From Betaproteobacteria bacterium (lineage in GTDB: Bacteria > Pseudomonadota > Gammaproteobacteria > Burkholderiales > Ferrovaceae): 18,365 bases of DNA. Below, piece by piece: positions 1-7,339 of this stretch (position 1 is the stretch's first letter; every line of letters starts with the position of its first letter). The notes under the pieces are model-generated. The model had not been told where the DNA came from and did not search any database. It worked only from the letters and a program-made list of their open reading frames with translations. The stretch spans positions 1 to 18,365 of the forward strand of contig JAGWPH010000263.1 of assembly GCA_028870615.1 (NCBI GenBank). Direction: 5' to 3'. Both the position numbers and the translations under genes were made by a program.

Positions 1-121
1 ACCCCCCCTGGATCCAGTCGGGAAAGGCATGAAAACCCACCACAGATAAAATGGCAACAGCTCGTAGTCCATCAATGTCAGTGCGATACTTGGGGTGACT
101 AAGATGCGCAAGGGAAACCAT
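1..121 (-). CDS. Acyltransferase family 3 (OafA/YrhL-type O-acetylase), 5' part only
   Basis: This is the first 40 codons of a gene that runs off the left edge of the window. Translation from the ATG at 121 gives [20 protein letters not shown] followed by [16 protein letters not shown] and then two glycines. The YR-x-DIDGLRA-x-A-x-LSVV-x-FHA signature is the hallmark N-terminus of acyltransferase-3 proteins. These polytopic inner-membrane enzymes move acetyl or other acyl groups onto O-antigen or other surface sugars. The frame upstream of 121 holds no other ATG, GTG or TTG near the preceding gene, so ATG 121 is the likely start, although no clear ribosome binding site precedes it. It lies 43 bases after the FkbM gene and fits the glycan cluster. 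A run of seven G (minus strand) sits at the conserved Gly-Gly near the edge. Substrate cannot be told. Confidence 0.8.
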   Translation of the reverse strand, partial: MVSLAHLSHPKYRTDIDGLRAVAILSVVGFHAFPDWIQGG

Positions 122-164
122 GGCGTGGATAATCCATACAAAAATTTGCGGTCGGAAATGCTGA

Positions 165-851
165 CTACGCTGTAAGGGTTTTGTCCCTCTTATAGAAGAG
201 CGTCGGCCCCACCCAATTAAACAGGCAGTAAGATTTTTGTACCAAAAGTTCGTTCAGGGGAGACTTGTTCAGTTCCTCAAGAGACTGTGCATAGGATTCA
301 ACCAGAATGAGTTCCGGAGCATAACGAACAAAATCGAGGCCCTTCAGTACGTGAATGTCATAACCTTCCGCGTCAATGTTGAGCAGGTCGATGGTTCTGC
401 CAGAAAAACGGGATTGATCCAGAATATCCGTCAACGTATGCGTTTCCATGGTTCTGGTTTGCCCGAATCCGTTGCGCGAAGGTTGATCTGGCATCACAAT
501 CTGTTCACCGACTGAAAAATCCTTGTCGGTTTGCACCATTACAGTACCCCGACTATCAGATACTGCTGCCACCACGTTGTGGTCTTCAGGACGCACCCAT
601 CCGAAAGTTTTAATCTTGATCTCCCCCATATCGATATTGACCCCACGCCATCCGCGTCGGTAGAGAAACCAAGTATTGGAAAACTTTTTTGGGTGCCAGC
701 ACCCGACGTCTACATAAAAGCCATTGGCCTGCTTGACGATATGCTTCAGAACCACTTCCTCTCCATACTGGGAATAGTTGATGGACCAGGATTTGATCAG
801 AAATGCTCTTCGGAATACCCTGAGGTCGGACAGGATGGATTTAATACTCAT
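165..851 (-). CDS. FkbM-family SAM-dependent methyltransferase
   Basis: Predicted 228-residue methyltransferase of the FkbM (Methyltransf_21) family. The SAM-binding motif is YVDVGCWHP at about residues 46-54. The family's second signature, [11 protein letters not shown], follows at about 155-165, equivalent to the usual D-x-x-x-I-D-x-E-G. Members usually O-methylate sugars or other secondary metabolites, so a role in capping or decorating a surface glycan is a fair inference from the neighbours. I chose the ATG at 851 because it overlaps the previous gene's stop by only 11 bases. An in-frame ATG at 896 would add 15 residues and overlap by 56 bases. Neither start has a good Shine-Dalgarno. 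The protein looks complete. Confidence 0.83.
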   Translation of the reverse strand: MSIKSILSDLRVFRRAFLIKSWSINYSQYGEEVVLKHIVKQANGFYVDVGCWHPKKFSNTWFLYRRGWRGVNIDMGEIKIKTFGWVRPEDHNVVAAVSDSRGTVMVQTDKDFSVGEQIVMPDQPSRNGFGQTRTMETHTLTDILDQSRFSGRTIDLLNIDAEGYDIHVLKGLDFVRYAPELILVESYAQSLEELNKSPLNELLVQKSYCLFNWVGPTLFYKRDKTLTA

Positions 852-1650
852 CTTGGCGTGGTTTTTTGTGTTGGTATTGTCGAAGATCGAATCCATCGGG
901 CAGGAATTTGGCTTCCAGGTGCGCTGAAGCTGACGGAACGGGGACGCCTAACGTACGCTTTCGATATCCTGCAATCATGGCAAGGTATGCAAGCCCCTGT
1001 CGCAACAGAATCTTTAACTTCAGCTTACCGCCATTGAAACCAGGCTTTGTCAGAAATATCCAGTCATAAAAATCCTGGAGCTTGGGCCGTAGTTTCAATC
1101 GGCCTAACCATATCCACCGATCTCCTCGCAATGTACCTACATGACAGGCAAAAGAGTGTGTCGTTGAATTAGTGGTTCTCCACAGGACCTGGCGACCTTT
1201 GAAAATCCTGGTGGATTCCGACAATCTGTCATCATTGACGTAAGGGTTTTTGCCCTTTCCAAAGACACCATATTTGTCAGGATGGTCATACAGGGTCACG
1301 TAGTCAAATACAGACAATCCTTCTTCCAGAATCTCGTTGGCCTGCGCAATATGCAGGTAGTCATCTTCAATGAAATAGACGATGTCATCGTCATCCAGCT
1401 CATTCAATGCGTGCCGGACAAGATGGTAAAAAGAAAGTGCCTGCCCCAAGTGCGTCACTTCAAGCCTGAAAAATCCTTTTTGTGAAAGAATGGTCACAAT
1501 TTCCTTGTCGCAATGATCCGCAATACAGATCATGCGATAACCAGGAAAGGATGACAGCAGATTGTCCAGACAATCCAGCTTGGAAAAGCCGGCAATTCTG
1601 GGCTTGGCGTTGATCCGGCTGGATATCCTGTAACACAGATATTTGTTCAT
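841..1650 (-). CDS. Putative GT-A-type glycosyltransferase, family uncertain
   Basis: 269-residue soluble protein with no signal peptide or membrane segment. The clearest feature is YFIEDDYLH at about residues 92-100, after a run of acidic residues. An Asp-Asp/Glu-Asp motif ending a hydrophobic strand is what a metal- and nucleotide-sugar-binding DxD site of a GT-A fold looks like. The N-terminus (a short strand, then FSKLDCLDNLLSSF and a strand ending in ADHCD) also resembles the start of GT2-like enzymes. I cannot assign a named family, and acceptor and donor are unknown. The start is the ATG at 1650, 13 bases after the stop of the propeller/GT2 gene; a TTG two codons upstream is less likely. 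The gene sits inside the glycan run and overlaps the FkbM gene by 11 bases. Confidence 0.65.
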   Translation of the reverse strand: MNKYLCYRISSRINAKPRIAGFSKLDCLDNLLSSFPGYRMICIADHCDKEIVTILSQKGFFRLEVTHLGQALSFYHLVRHALNELDDDDIVYFIEDDYLHIAQANEILEEGLSVFDYVTLYDHPDKYGVFGKGKNPYVNDDRLSESTRIFKGRQVLWRTTNSTTHSFACHVGTLRGDRWIWLGRLKLRPKLQDFYDWIFLTKPGFNGGKLKLKILLRQGLAYLAMIAGYRKRTLGVPVPSASAHLEAKFLPDGFDLRQYQHKKPRQDEY

Positions 1651-1663
1651 TGGCAAATTGTCG

Positions 1664-3571
1664 TCAAAATTGAAGCTTTACCAAGGCTTTTTTCCATTGG
1701 AACCGTTTGTATATGCTTTTAGGCGCTTCCTGGGACAACGCTTTCATGCGCAATTTAATTCGCTCCAATAAAAATTCAGCGGGATAGCCGGATTCAATCA
1801 AATTTTGGTACAACCTCAGTGTCTCCATATTGCCATCTCGCTTGTGGGGAAGCGCAATTTCAGGATATCGGCCGGTAAATAAATCACGATTGGTCCGTAT
1901 CAACCGTTTGGTCGTATCGGACTGCTTGAAACTTGTTCCTCCGCGATGATAAACAAACGCGTCCTCACACATCATCAAACGATAGCCTGCCTGACGCGCT
2001 TTAACACTGAAATCGAAGTCTTCGTAGTAGCCCAGCCCATAAACCGGGTCCAGGCCGCCCAGCTCATCCCACACTGTCCTGCGAATAGCCACGCAGAAGA
2101 AATCGAGACGATACACTGGTAACAGGCGTCCAATGGGAATTTTATGAAATAGGGTGGCAGCAGCCTGAATCTGTTCGTAAGTTCCTTCCAGAAAATAGTC
2201 TTGTGCATTGCCCGCTGCGTTGGTGACCGGACCTATCGCTGCAATATCTGGTCCGGCCGATGCAATGGCTCTGGATAGATTATCGAGGCTGCCGGGTAAA
2301 AATATTGTATCGTTGTTGACGAGAATCAGCCATTCTCCCCGGGTCTGCCGGGCCGCATAATTCATACCGCCTGCAAATCCCAGGTTTTCGGATAGGCACT
2401 CGTATTCCAGCTCGGGATGCTGTTTAGCGTATTCCTCAATGTCTCTCATGCTGTCATCGGGCGAACCATTATCCAGCAGCTTTACATGAATCCTGGAAGC
2501 GTCGCGCTGCGTCCATAACGAATCAAGACAGCGTACGGCTGTCGTTTTGAAATTCCGGTAATTGAGAACAATAAGGCCAACGGAAGGAAGATGCACCCGG
2601 GGTTCGATAACAGGGGCGATTCTCGCCATATTGGGACGCCGAATTTTTTGCCCCAGGATCTGATCCACTTGTGAAGGATCCAGTTCGATCAAACGCGCTT
2701 TTTCATCCATCACACCGTAGGATATTAAAACCCGATCATCCTGACAGGCAATCCCGGCACAAAACTCGATTCCATCATTTTCGAAGTGAAATGCACTCGA
2801 TTGCACTTTGATGTTGAAATTTCGATCCAGCAATAACATGCAATGAGAAAATTGCACTTTCTTTCTTTGATACTCGGGGTCCCGCATCACATACTTCTGC
2901 ATAAAGCGCGACACCAGTGGAGCACGGTTTCTTTGGTGAATAATTGCCAAGTATCCATTACCCCACGGGATGACCTGTGATGATCCTGACATCATGGGCC
3001 CTGAATTCTTGAATTTGTAAGTACCCCCATGAACCCGAACCAAACCACGCGCCTCGTAACGATAAACTTCGAGCGGTTTTGTCGAATAGATCAGATACAG
3101 CTCATTTCCCAAGACCCACGGCATCCAGTTCTTTTCTCGGGAATAATGGTGTGGCGAAGGCAGCACAATGGGATGGGCCAGACAGTCACCGTCGATCTGG
3201 GCCAATATCATGGAATTGACGTAACCCTGCTGACTCCGTTGCAGCCCGCTAAATAGCCCCCACTGCTGACCCGACCATTCGAATAAACGGCCATCTTCCA
3301 GGCCATTGCGAGCCTCGGCACAGTTTTCCAATATGTCCTCATCCTGCAGCCTGACTCTGGATTGCGGCCTGAGATCCTTATCATATTGGATCAGCCAGTT
3401 TTCGCTACTGAGGTAATCCTCATTTGTCCCGGAATAAGGTATGGGATCCAGGGCACGCACCAGAACAGACCAGCCGCATTCAGTGGCTAGAATGGAAGGA
3501 TTGCACACGGCGAGGGTTGTAGGGACCTCGATGGCGACAGGAATCTGTCTGAACAAGTCAACAAGCTTCAT
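1664..3571 (-). CDS. Two-domain protein: GH130-like beta-propeller fused to GT2 glycosyltransferase
   Basis: 635-residue protein with two parts. Residues about 20-305 look like a five-bladed glycoside-hydrolase/phosphorylase propeller related to GH130-like proteins. Signs are CNPSI (from about 23), NGLEDGRLF (near 88-96, like the EDPR strand), REKNW (145-149), SGSSQVIPW (195-203) and IEFCAGIA (268-275), each at a blade boundary. Residues about 330-540 are a GT2 domain: VGLIVLNYRNF, LLDNGSPDD, the LSENLGFAGGMN loop, the metal site VNNDT (418-422) and the catalytic-region YYEDFDF (515-521). The ATG at 3571 overlaps the O-antigen-ligase stop as ATGA, which decides the start; an upstream in-frame start would lie deep inside the previous gene. 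Probably transfers a sugar during surface-glycan assembly. Whether the propeller is catalytic or only binds sugar is unknown. Confidence 0.8.
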   Translation of the reverse strand: MKLVDLFRQIPVAIEVPTTLAVCNPSILATECGWSVLVRALDPIPYSGTNEDYLSSENWLIQYDKDLRPQSRVRLQDEDILENCAEARNGLEDGRLFEWSGQQWGLFSGLQRSQQGYVNSMILAQIDGDCLAHPIVLPSPHHYSREKNWMPWVLGNELYLIYSTKPLEVYRYEARGLVRVHGGTYKFKNSGPMMSGSSQVIPWGNGYLAIIHQRNRAPLVSRFMQKYVMRDPEYQRKKVQFSHCMLLLDRNFNIKVQSSAFHFENDGIEFCAGIACQDDRVLISYGVMDEKARLIELDPSQVDQILGQKIRRPNMARIAPVIEPRVHLPSVGLIVLNYRNFKTTAVRCLDSLWTQRDASRIHVKLLDNGSPDDSMRDIEEYAKQHPELEYECLSENLGFAGGMNYAARQTRGEWLILVNNDTIFLPGSLDNLSRAIASAGPDIAAIGPVTNAAGNAQDYFLEGTYEQIQAAATLFHKIPIGRLLPVYRLDFFCVAIRRTVWDELGGLDPVYGLGYYEDFDFSVKARQAGYRLMMCEDAFVYHRGGTSFKQSDTTKRLIRTNRDLFTGRYPEIALPHKRDGNMETLRLYQNLIESGYPAEFLLERIKLRMKALSQEAPKSIYKRFQWKKALVKLQF

Positions 3572-4779
3572 AGCGGTAGAAGTATGCCTGCTGAAAAAAC
3601 CAGAGCGTAGCCTTCGGCAAAATCCAGTAAATAAGAGTTGAACATACACCCAGCCACAAAAACCACCCATTGCCCCCGGATCAAAATTCCCACGGGGATT
3701 GACTGTTTAAATGAAGCTCGTAGCAGGATCATAAAAAACAGCAGGATGGCCGTAAGACCTGGCCAGCCCAGTTGAACAGCCCACATCAAGAATTCATTAT
3801 GCAGGTTGACCGTCGGAATCCGGGCCACTTCTGTCCGGGCTTTCGCTGCCAGTATCTCGGTTTCCGTCATCACGGATCCTGTGCCATAGCCCACCCAGGG
3901 CCGTTGTGCAATCAATTCAGCACTCTTGCCAAAAAACGCCAGTCGGATCCCCTGCGATGTCGGGACACCAGTCTCCAGGGACTGATGGATTTCTCTGGTC
4001 ACCGAGCCCAACATGGAGGTGGGGCGGGAGGCAACCCAAAGCGTTGCGCCCAAAATAACGGCTACTGCGCCTATTACAATCCTTCTGCAGGTTTTGGCTT
4101 CCAGATGCAAAAACCGCAACCACTCCCAGATTGCCCAAAGGGCGATCAGTGGCAACATTGCCTTGCCTGTCCGGCCGACCATGACCCAGGCAATATCCAG
4201 TGTTGTAAGAAACGCCATCCCCATAAAAAGAATTTTTAGCATCCAGGAGCGCGTGGCCAACGCCAGGCCCACGCAAAGAACGATCTGGAGAGCAAATAAT
4301 GTCCCCTGTGGAATATGCATCTTGAAGACAGCATCGCCAGGCGGACCACCATAGATAGGATCACTGATATGTGTCAGGCCCAGAAATTCGCTCCAGGACA
4401 TCAAAACCGTAAAGAATATGGATAACGCCAAAAGCGTCATAGCCAGCGTACGATGCCTATCCTCCTGGAAAAATGGTAGTAAGAGAGGAATAAACAACAA
4501 TTTTCGGTATTTCGTCAGAACAGCCAATGCGTCCTGCTGTGGGCCCGTGGTGTAGAGCATGCCCAGCAATAGCAATCCCAGCATGAATGTTGCAACCAGA
4601 ACCATTGGGTTGGACAGCAATCTGCGACCTGCCCCCCAAAATTCCCTGGACAAGAGTGCAGTAATGAGCACAAGCCCGCCAAAAATATTTACGCCGGCCA
4701 CGCTCGCTGGAAGCGCTATCAACATGCCATACGTCATGATACGAACTGTGGGGCCCAGGGCAGGCAACCGTTCGATCAT
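3568..4779 (-). CDS. O-antigen ligase / Wzy-like polymerase family membrane protein
   Basis: 403-residue polytopic membrane protein with about ten or more hydrophobic segments. It has the Wzy_C/O-antigen-ligase layout: GRTGK at about 202-206 after a membrane span, then a large periplasmic loop (about 250-330) with PWVGYGTGS and the conserved NLHNEFLMWAVQLGW (His 327), then C-terminal spans. Family members either attach O-antigen to lipid A core (WaaL) or polymerise repeat units (Wzy); sequence alone does not separate the two. The ATG at 4779 overlaps the preceding glycosyltransferase stop as ATGA, and its own stop overlaps the next start the same way. The product would act in the inner membrane facing the periplasm and serve the glycan made by the neighbouring transferases. 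Confidence 0.85.
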   Translation of the reverse strand: MIERLPALGPTVRIMTYGMLIALPASVAGVNIFGGLVLITALLSREFWGAGRRLLSNPMVLVATFMLGLLLLGMLYTTGPQQDALAVLTKYRKLLFIPLLLPFFQEDRHRTLAMTLLALSIFFTVLMSWSEFLGLTHISDPIYGGPPGDAVFKMHIPQGTLFALQIVLCVGLALATRSWMLKILFMGMAFLTTLDIAWVMVGRTGKAMLPLIALWAIWEWLRFLHLEAKTCRRIVIGAVAVILGATLWVASRPTSMLGSVTREIHQSLETGVPTSQGIRLAFFGKSAELIAQRPWVGYGTGSVMTETEILAAKARTEVARIPTVNLHNEFLMWAVQLGWPGLTAILLFFMILLRASFKQSIPVGILIRGQWVVFVAGCMFNSYLLDFAEGYALVFSAGILLPL

Positions 4780-6077
4780 TCTGTAAACCGTTTGGTAAGT
4801 GACAAAATCGTGGTGACAGCCTGTCCCGTATCAATGGGCTGCAGCAGTGGGGCTTGCATCCGGTCTTCCTGCCAGTCCCGAAAAACCCGGGTGAGCATTT
4901 CCAGCACTTCTTCCCGATGATCCACTTCAGCAGCGTAGCCTCCATGATCCGTAATGAGGCGGGTTAGTTGGGAATTGATATGCACAAGCCCGACTACTGG
5001 ACGTTCCGCCCAAAGGTAATCATAAAATTTTGAAGGAATATACTCCGCACAATCCGCCGTCGTGCCATGCAATAACAACAACCCATCAACCTGGTGCATG
5101 CGTTGCTGAATCTGCTCACGACCCGACAGACGTGTGACAGGATCCCATTCCAATCGCCCCTGGTTTAAAAAATGAGTTTCCAGTCGGTGTTCACGGATGG
5201 CCTGCTGCCCTGGGCCGTCGATTGCGCCACCATAACAATGAATGAAAATGCGAGTGGCCATTTCGGGATGTCTTTGGCGAAATTCGGCAAACGCATCGAC
5301 CATGGGACGTAAACTTCTGACCGGTGAGAGTGAGCCAAAATGCCCAAGAACCAGATCCTTTCCTTTGGAATATTTCGCTGATACGTGGGGAGGCTCAGCG
5401 CCAGGCAGAATAACCTTTCCCCGGTCGCCCAGCTGAGGATGCCGTCGCCTGGCACTGGCCAATGCCTGATCCGTGAACCACCAGACAAGGTCGGCACTTT
5501 TACAGATCATTCCTTCCAGTTTTGCCCAGAATTTGAGGTTTCTCGTCGCAGGGACCGTACCCGGAAACAGCATCGGATCATGAATCTCCGCAATCCAACG
5601 AATCCCGGTCAGCCGTTTCAGCCAAAATCCAGCCCAATGTGCAGAATAAGCGCCCCCTGTTGAATAGACCAGGACCGGTTTGTCGATAAGAATGCACAAC
5701 CATCCCCGAAAGACCGCAGCCGGCATCCAGGACCACTGACTTTGCAAGCCAATCAGGCTGCGTTCTATAAGAATAAATGGCAGCAACAAGAATGAAATCA
5801 AACCCGTGACCACTCGATAACGCCAATCCCGACCCCAGCGCAATGCAAACAGATGTCGCAGATCAAAACGCAATCCAGAGGGGCCCCAGGGAAGCAATTG
5901 GCTGTGTTTGAATCGCGTGTCAAGGACACCAGTTACGGCGCTAAGTACGATGGGTTCGATACCCGCGGTCATCAGATGGGGCATCTTGTCCGTGATGGTC
6001 AGGCTGGCTGCGCGACCATCCATATTGAAACCATGAGACAAAATCAACCAGCGTTGTGTGCTGGTTTTACCGATCAC
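4776..6077 (-). CDS. GT-B fold glycosyltransferase (GT4-like)
   Basis: 433-residue protein with the GT-B (GT1/GT4-like) pattern. The N-terminal strand WLILSHGFNMDGRAAS begins the acceptor domain. A hydrophobic stretch at about 88-108 probably sits on the membrane. AEIHDPML at about 163-170 lies near the interdomain face. LGHFGSLSPVRSL (244-256) opens the donor domain, and E345-YIPSKFYDYLWAERP with its E-x-x-x-K-x-x-x-Y spacing is the C-terminal nucleotide-sugar signature. The start codon is GTG at 6077, overlapping the ntrX stop as GTGA. No ATG lies before the conserved first strand, so GTG is preferred. Probable role: cytoplasmic-face sugar transfer during O-antigen or exopolysaccharide assembly. 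Its direct coupling to ntrX is unusual. Confidence 0.82.
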   Translation of the reverse strand: MIGKTSTQRWLILSHGFNMDGRAASLTITDKMPHLMTAGIEPIVLSAVTGVLDTRFKHSQLLPWGPSGLRFDLRHLFALRWGRDWRYRVVTGLISFLLLPFILIERSLIGLQSQWSWMPAAVFRGWLCILIDKPVLVYSTGGAYSAHWAGFWLKRLTGIRWIAEIHDPMLFPGTVPATRNLKFWAKLEGMICKSADLVWWFTDQALASARRRHPQLGDRGKVILPGAEPPHVSAKYSKGKDLVLGHFGSLSPVRSLRPMVDAFAEFRQRHPEMATRIFIHCYGGAIDGPGQQAIREHRLETHFLNQGRLEWDPVTRLSGREQIQQRMHQVDGLLLLHGTTADCAEYIPSKFYDYLWAERPVVGLVHINSQLTRLITDHGGYAAEVDHREEVLEMLTRVFRDWQEDRMQAPLLQPIDTGQAVTTILSLTKRFTE

Positions 6078-7339
6078 TCTTCTACCCGCTGCGAGGCCAG
6101 TCGTACGCCCAGTTGCTTGAGTTTGCGATACAGATGTGTACGTTCCAACCCGACTCGTTCGGCAACCCGAGACATGTTTCCTGATTCCAAACGAATGTGA
6201 TATTCAAAATATGCTTTTTCAAACAGATCGCGTGCCTCGCGCAAGGGCAGGTCGAACCCTGCCAGTTTGGCTGCCATGGGCGTAGGAACATCAAACTGAT
6301 TGGCAATTTTTGCCACATCCTCAGCAAGTATTTCAGAGGCTGTAGTGGTCAAAGCCAAAGTCCGCACCGCATTGGTCAAAGCAAGCAAATTACCGGGCCA
6401 ATCCATTTGGCGCAGAATATTAAGTGCACCAGTACTCAGCGTTCTGACAGGAACTTCACCCGCTTCAGTCATGCGGCTGAGCAACGCCGTAGCAATTTCG
6501 GGAATGTCTTCTGCATGGTCACGCAACGGCGGCACCGTCAATATCAAAGCGGATAGCCTGGTCGCCAGTTCGGGGTCAATCATTTTTTCGTTAATAAGCG
6601 TAGATACGAGATGACTGCTGGCACAAATCAAACGCACATGGTGCTTTTCAAGTTTGCTCAATAGTTGCGAAAGACCCTTTTGTTGGGCCCGCGTGAGGTC
6701 ACTGATTTCTGCAATGAAAATCATGCCACCCTGACACTCGGTCAGTGGTTCAAACGGATTGTCTGCCATCCATTGATTATCAGTGGGTGCAAACCATGGG
6801 GTATTGGGTTGATGCAAATGGCGCGCCGCCAACTCGGCTCCGCAACCCGGCTCGCCTACCAGGAGTATCGGTGCATTGTGATTGGCCACCTGATCCAGAC
6901 GACGGCGCAAATCATTGATAAGTTGCCCTCTGCCCAACTGGATACTCGATAGTTCGGGGCGAAACTCTGATTCGCCTTTACGCAAAGCCCGTTCTACGGT
7001 TGCCAGCAGCTTGGGGAGCGCAATCGGTTTCTCCAAAAAATCGAATGCGCCAATCCGAGTTGCTTCCACGGCAGTGTCCACCGTTGCATGGCCTGACATC
7101 ATGATGACCGGCATATTAAGCTGTCCGGCAGCACCCCACTCCTTAAGAAGGGTGATCCCATCCATCTGGGGCATCCAGATGTCCAGCAGGACCAGGTCTG
7201 GACGCTCCTCCTGTCGCATTTGTCTGGCCTCCAAGGCGTTGGCAGCCACCCTGACCCGATAACCTTCATCGTTGAGTATTTCAGATAGTAGTTCGCGAAT
7301 GCCAACCTCGTCATCTACTACGAGGATATGATTTGTCAT
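6074..7339 (-). CDS. ntrX: Response regulator NtrX with a degenerate AAA+ domain
   Basis: 421-residue regulator paired with NtrY. The receiver domain (1-120) is intact: acidic pair D9-D10, phospho-acceptor D53 in LLDIWMPQMDG, S82 and K104. The middle domain (about 130-345) aligns with sigma-54 activator AAA+ domains but is broken: the Walker A region reads GEPGCGAE (162-169) with alanine for the essential lysine. Walker B is GGMIFIAEI with alanine for aspartate, and the stretch that should carry GAFTGA is missing. The C-terminal Fis-type helix-turn-helix (about 366-412, RVAERVGLERTHLYRKLKQL) is intact. So it should be phosphorylated and bind DNA but not drive sigma-54 in the usual way. In the NtrYX family it links to nitrogen, redox or envelope control. 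The start overlaps ntrY as TAATG; its stop overlaps the glycosyltransferase GTG. Confidence 0.93.
   Translation of the reverse strand: MTNHILVVDDEVGIRELLSEILNDEGYRVRVAANALEARQMRQEERPDLVLLDIWMPQMDGITLLKEWGAAGQLNMPVIMMSGHATVDTAVEATRIGAFDFLEKPIALPKLLATVERALRKGESEFRPELSSIQLGRGQLINDLRRRLDQVANHNAPILLVGEPGCGAELAARHLHQPNTPWFAPTDNQWMADNPFEPLTECQGGMIFIAEISDLTRAQQKGLSQLLSKLEKHHVRLICASSHLVSTLINEKMIDPELATRLSALILTVPPLRDHAEDIPEIATALLSRMTEAGEVPVRTLSTGALNILRQMDWPGNLLALTNAVRTLALTTTASEILAEDVAKIANQFDVPTPMAAKLAGFDLPLREARDLFEKAYFEYHIRLESGNMSRVAERVGLERTHLYRKLKQLGVRLASQRVEE

Noticed and set aside
8..17. Palindrome CTGGATCCAG at the left edge, similar to an arm of the dprA hairpin
   Set aside because: It is a short match inside acyltransferase coding sequence with no other copies noticed, so probably coincidence.
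852..896. Longer start for the FkbM methyltransferase
   Set aside because: The ATG at 896 would overlap the upstream gene by 56 bases without a ribosome site. The ATG at 851 fits the compact operon better. It remains possible.
3572..3670. N-terminal extension of the propeller/GT2 protein
   Set aside because: The extra 33 residues lie wholly inside the O-antigen-ligase gene, whereas ATG 3571 forms an ATGA overlap like the neighbouring junctions.
3772..4354. Long open frames on the plus strand opposite the O-antigen ligase
   Set aside because: Their translations have no family character, and the opposite-strand membrane protein explains the sequence.
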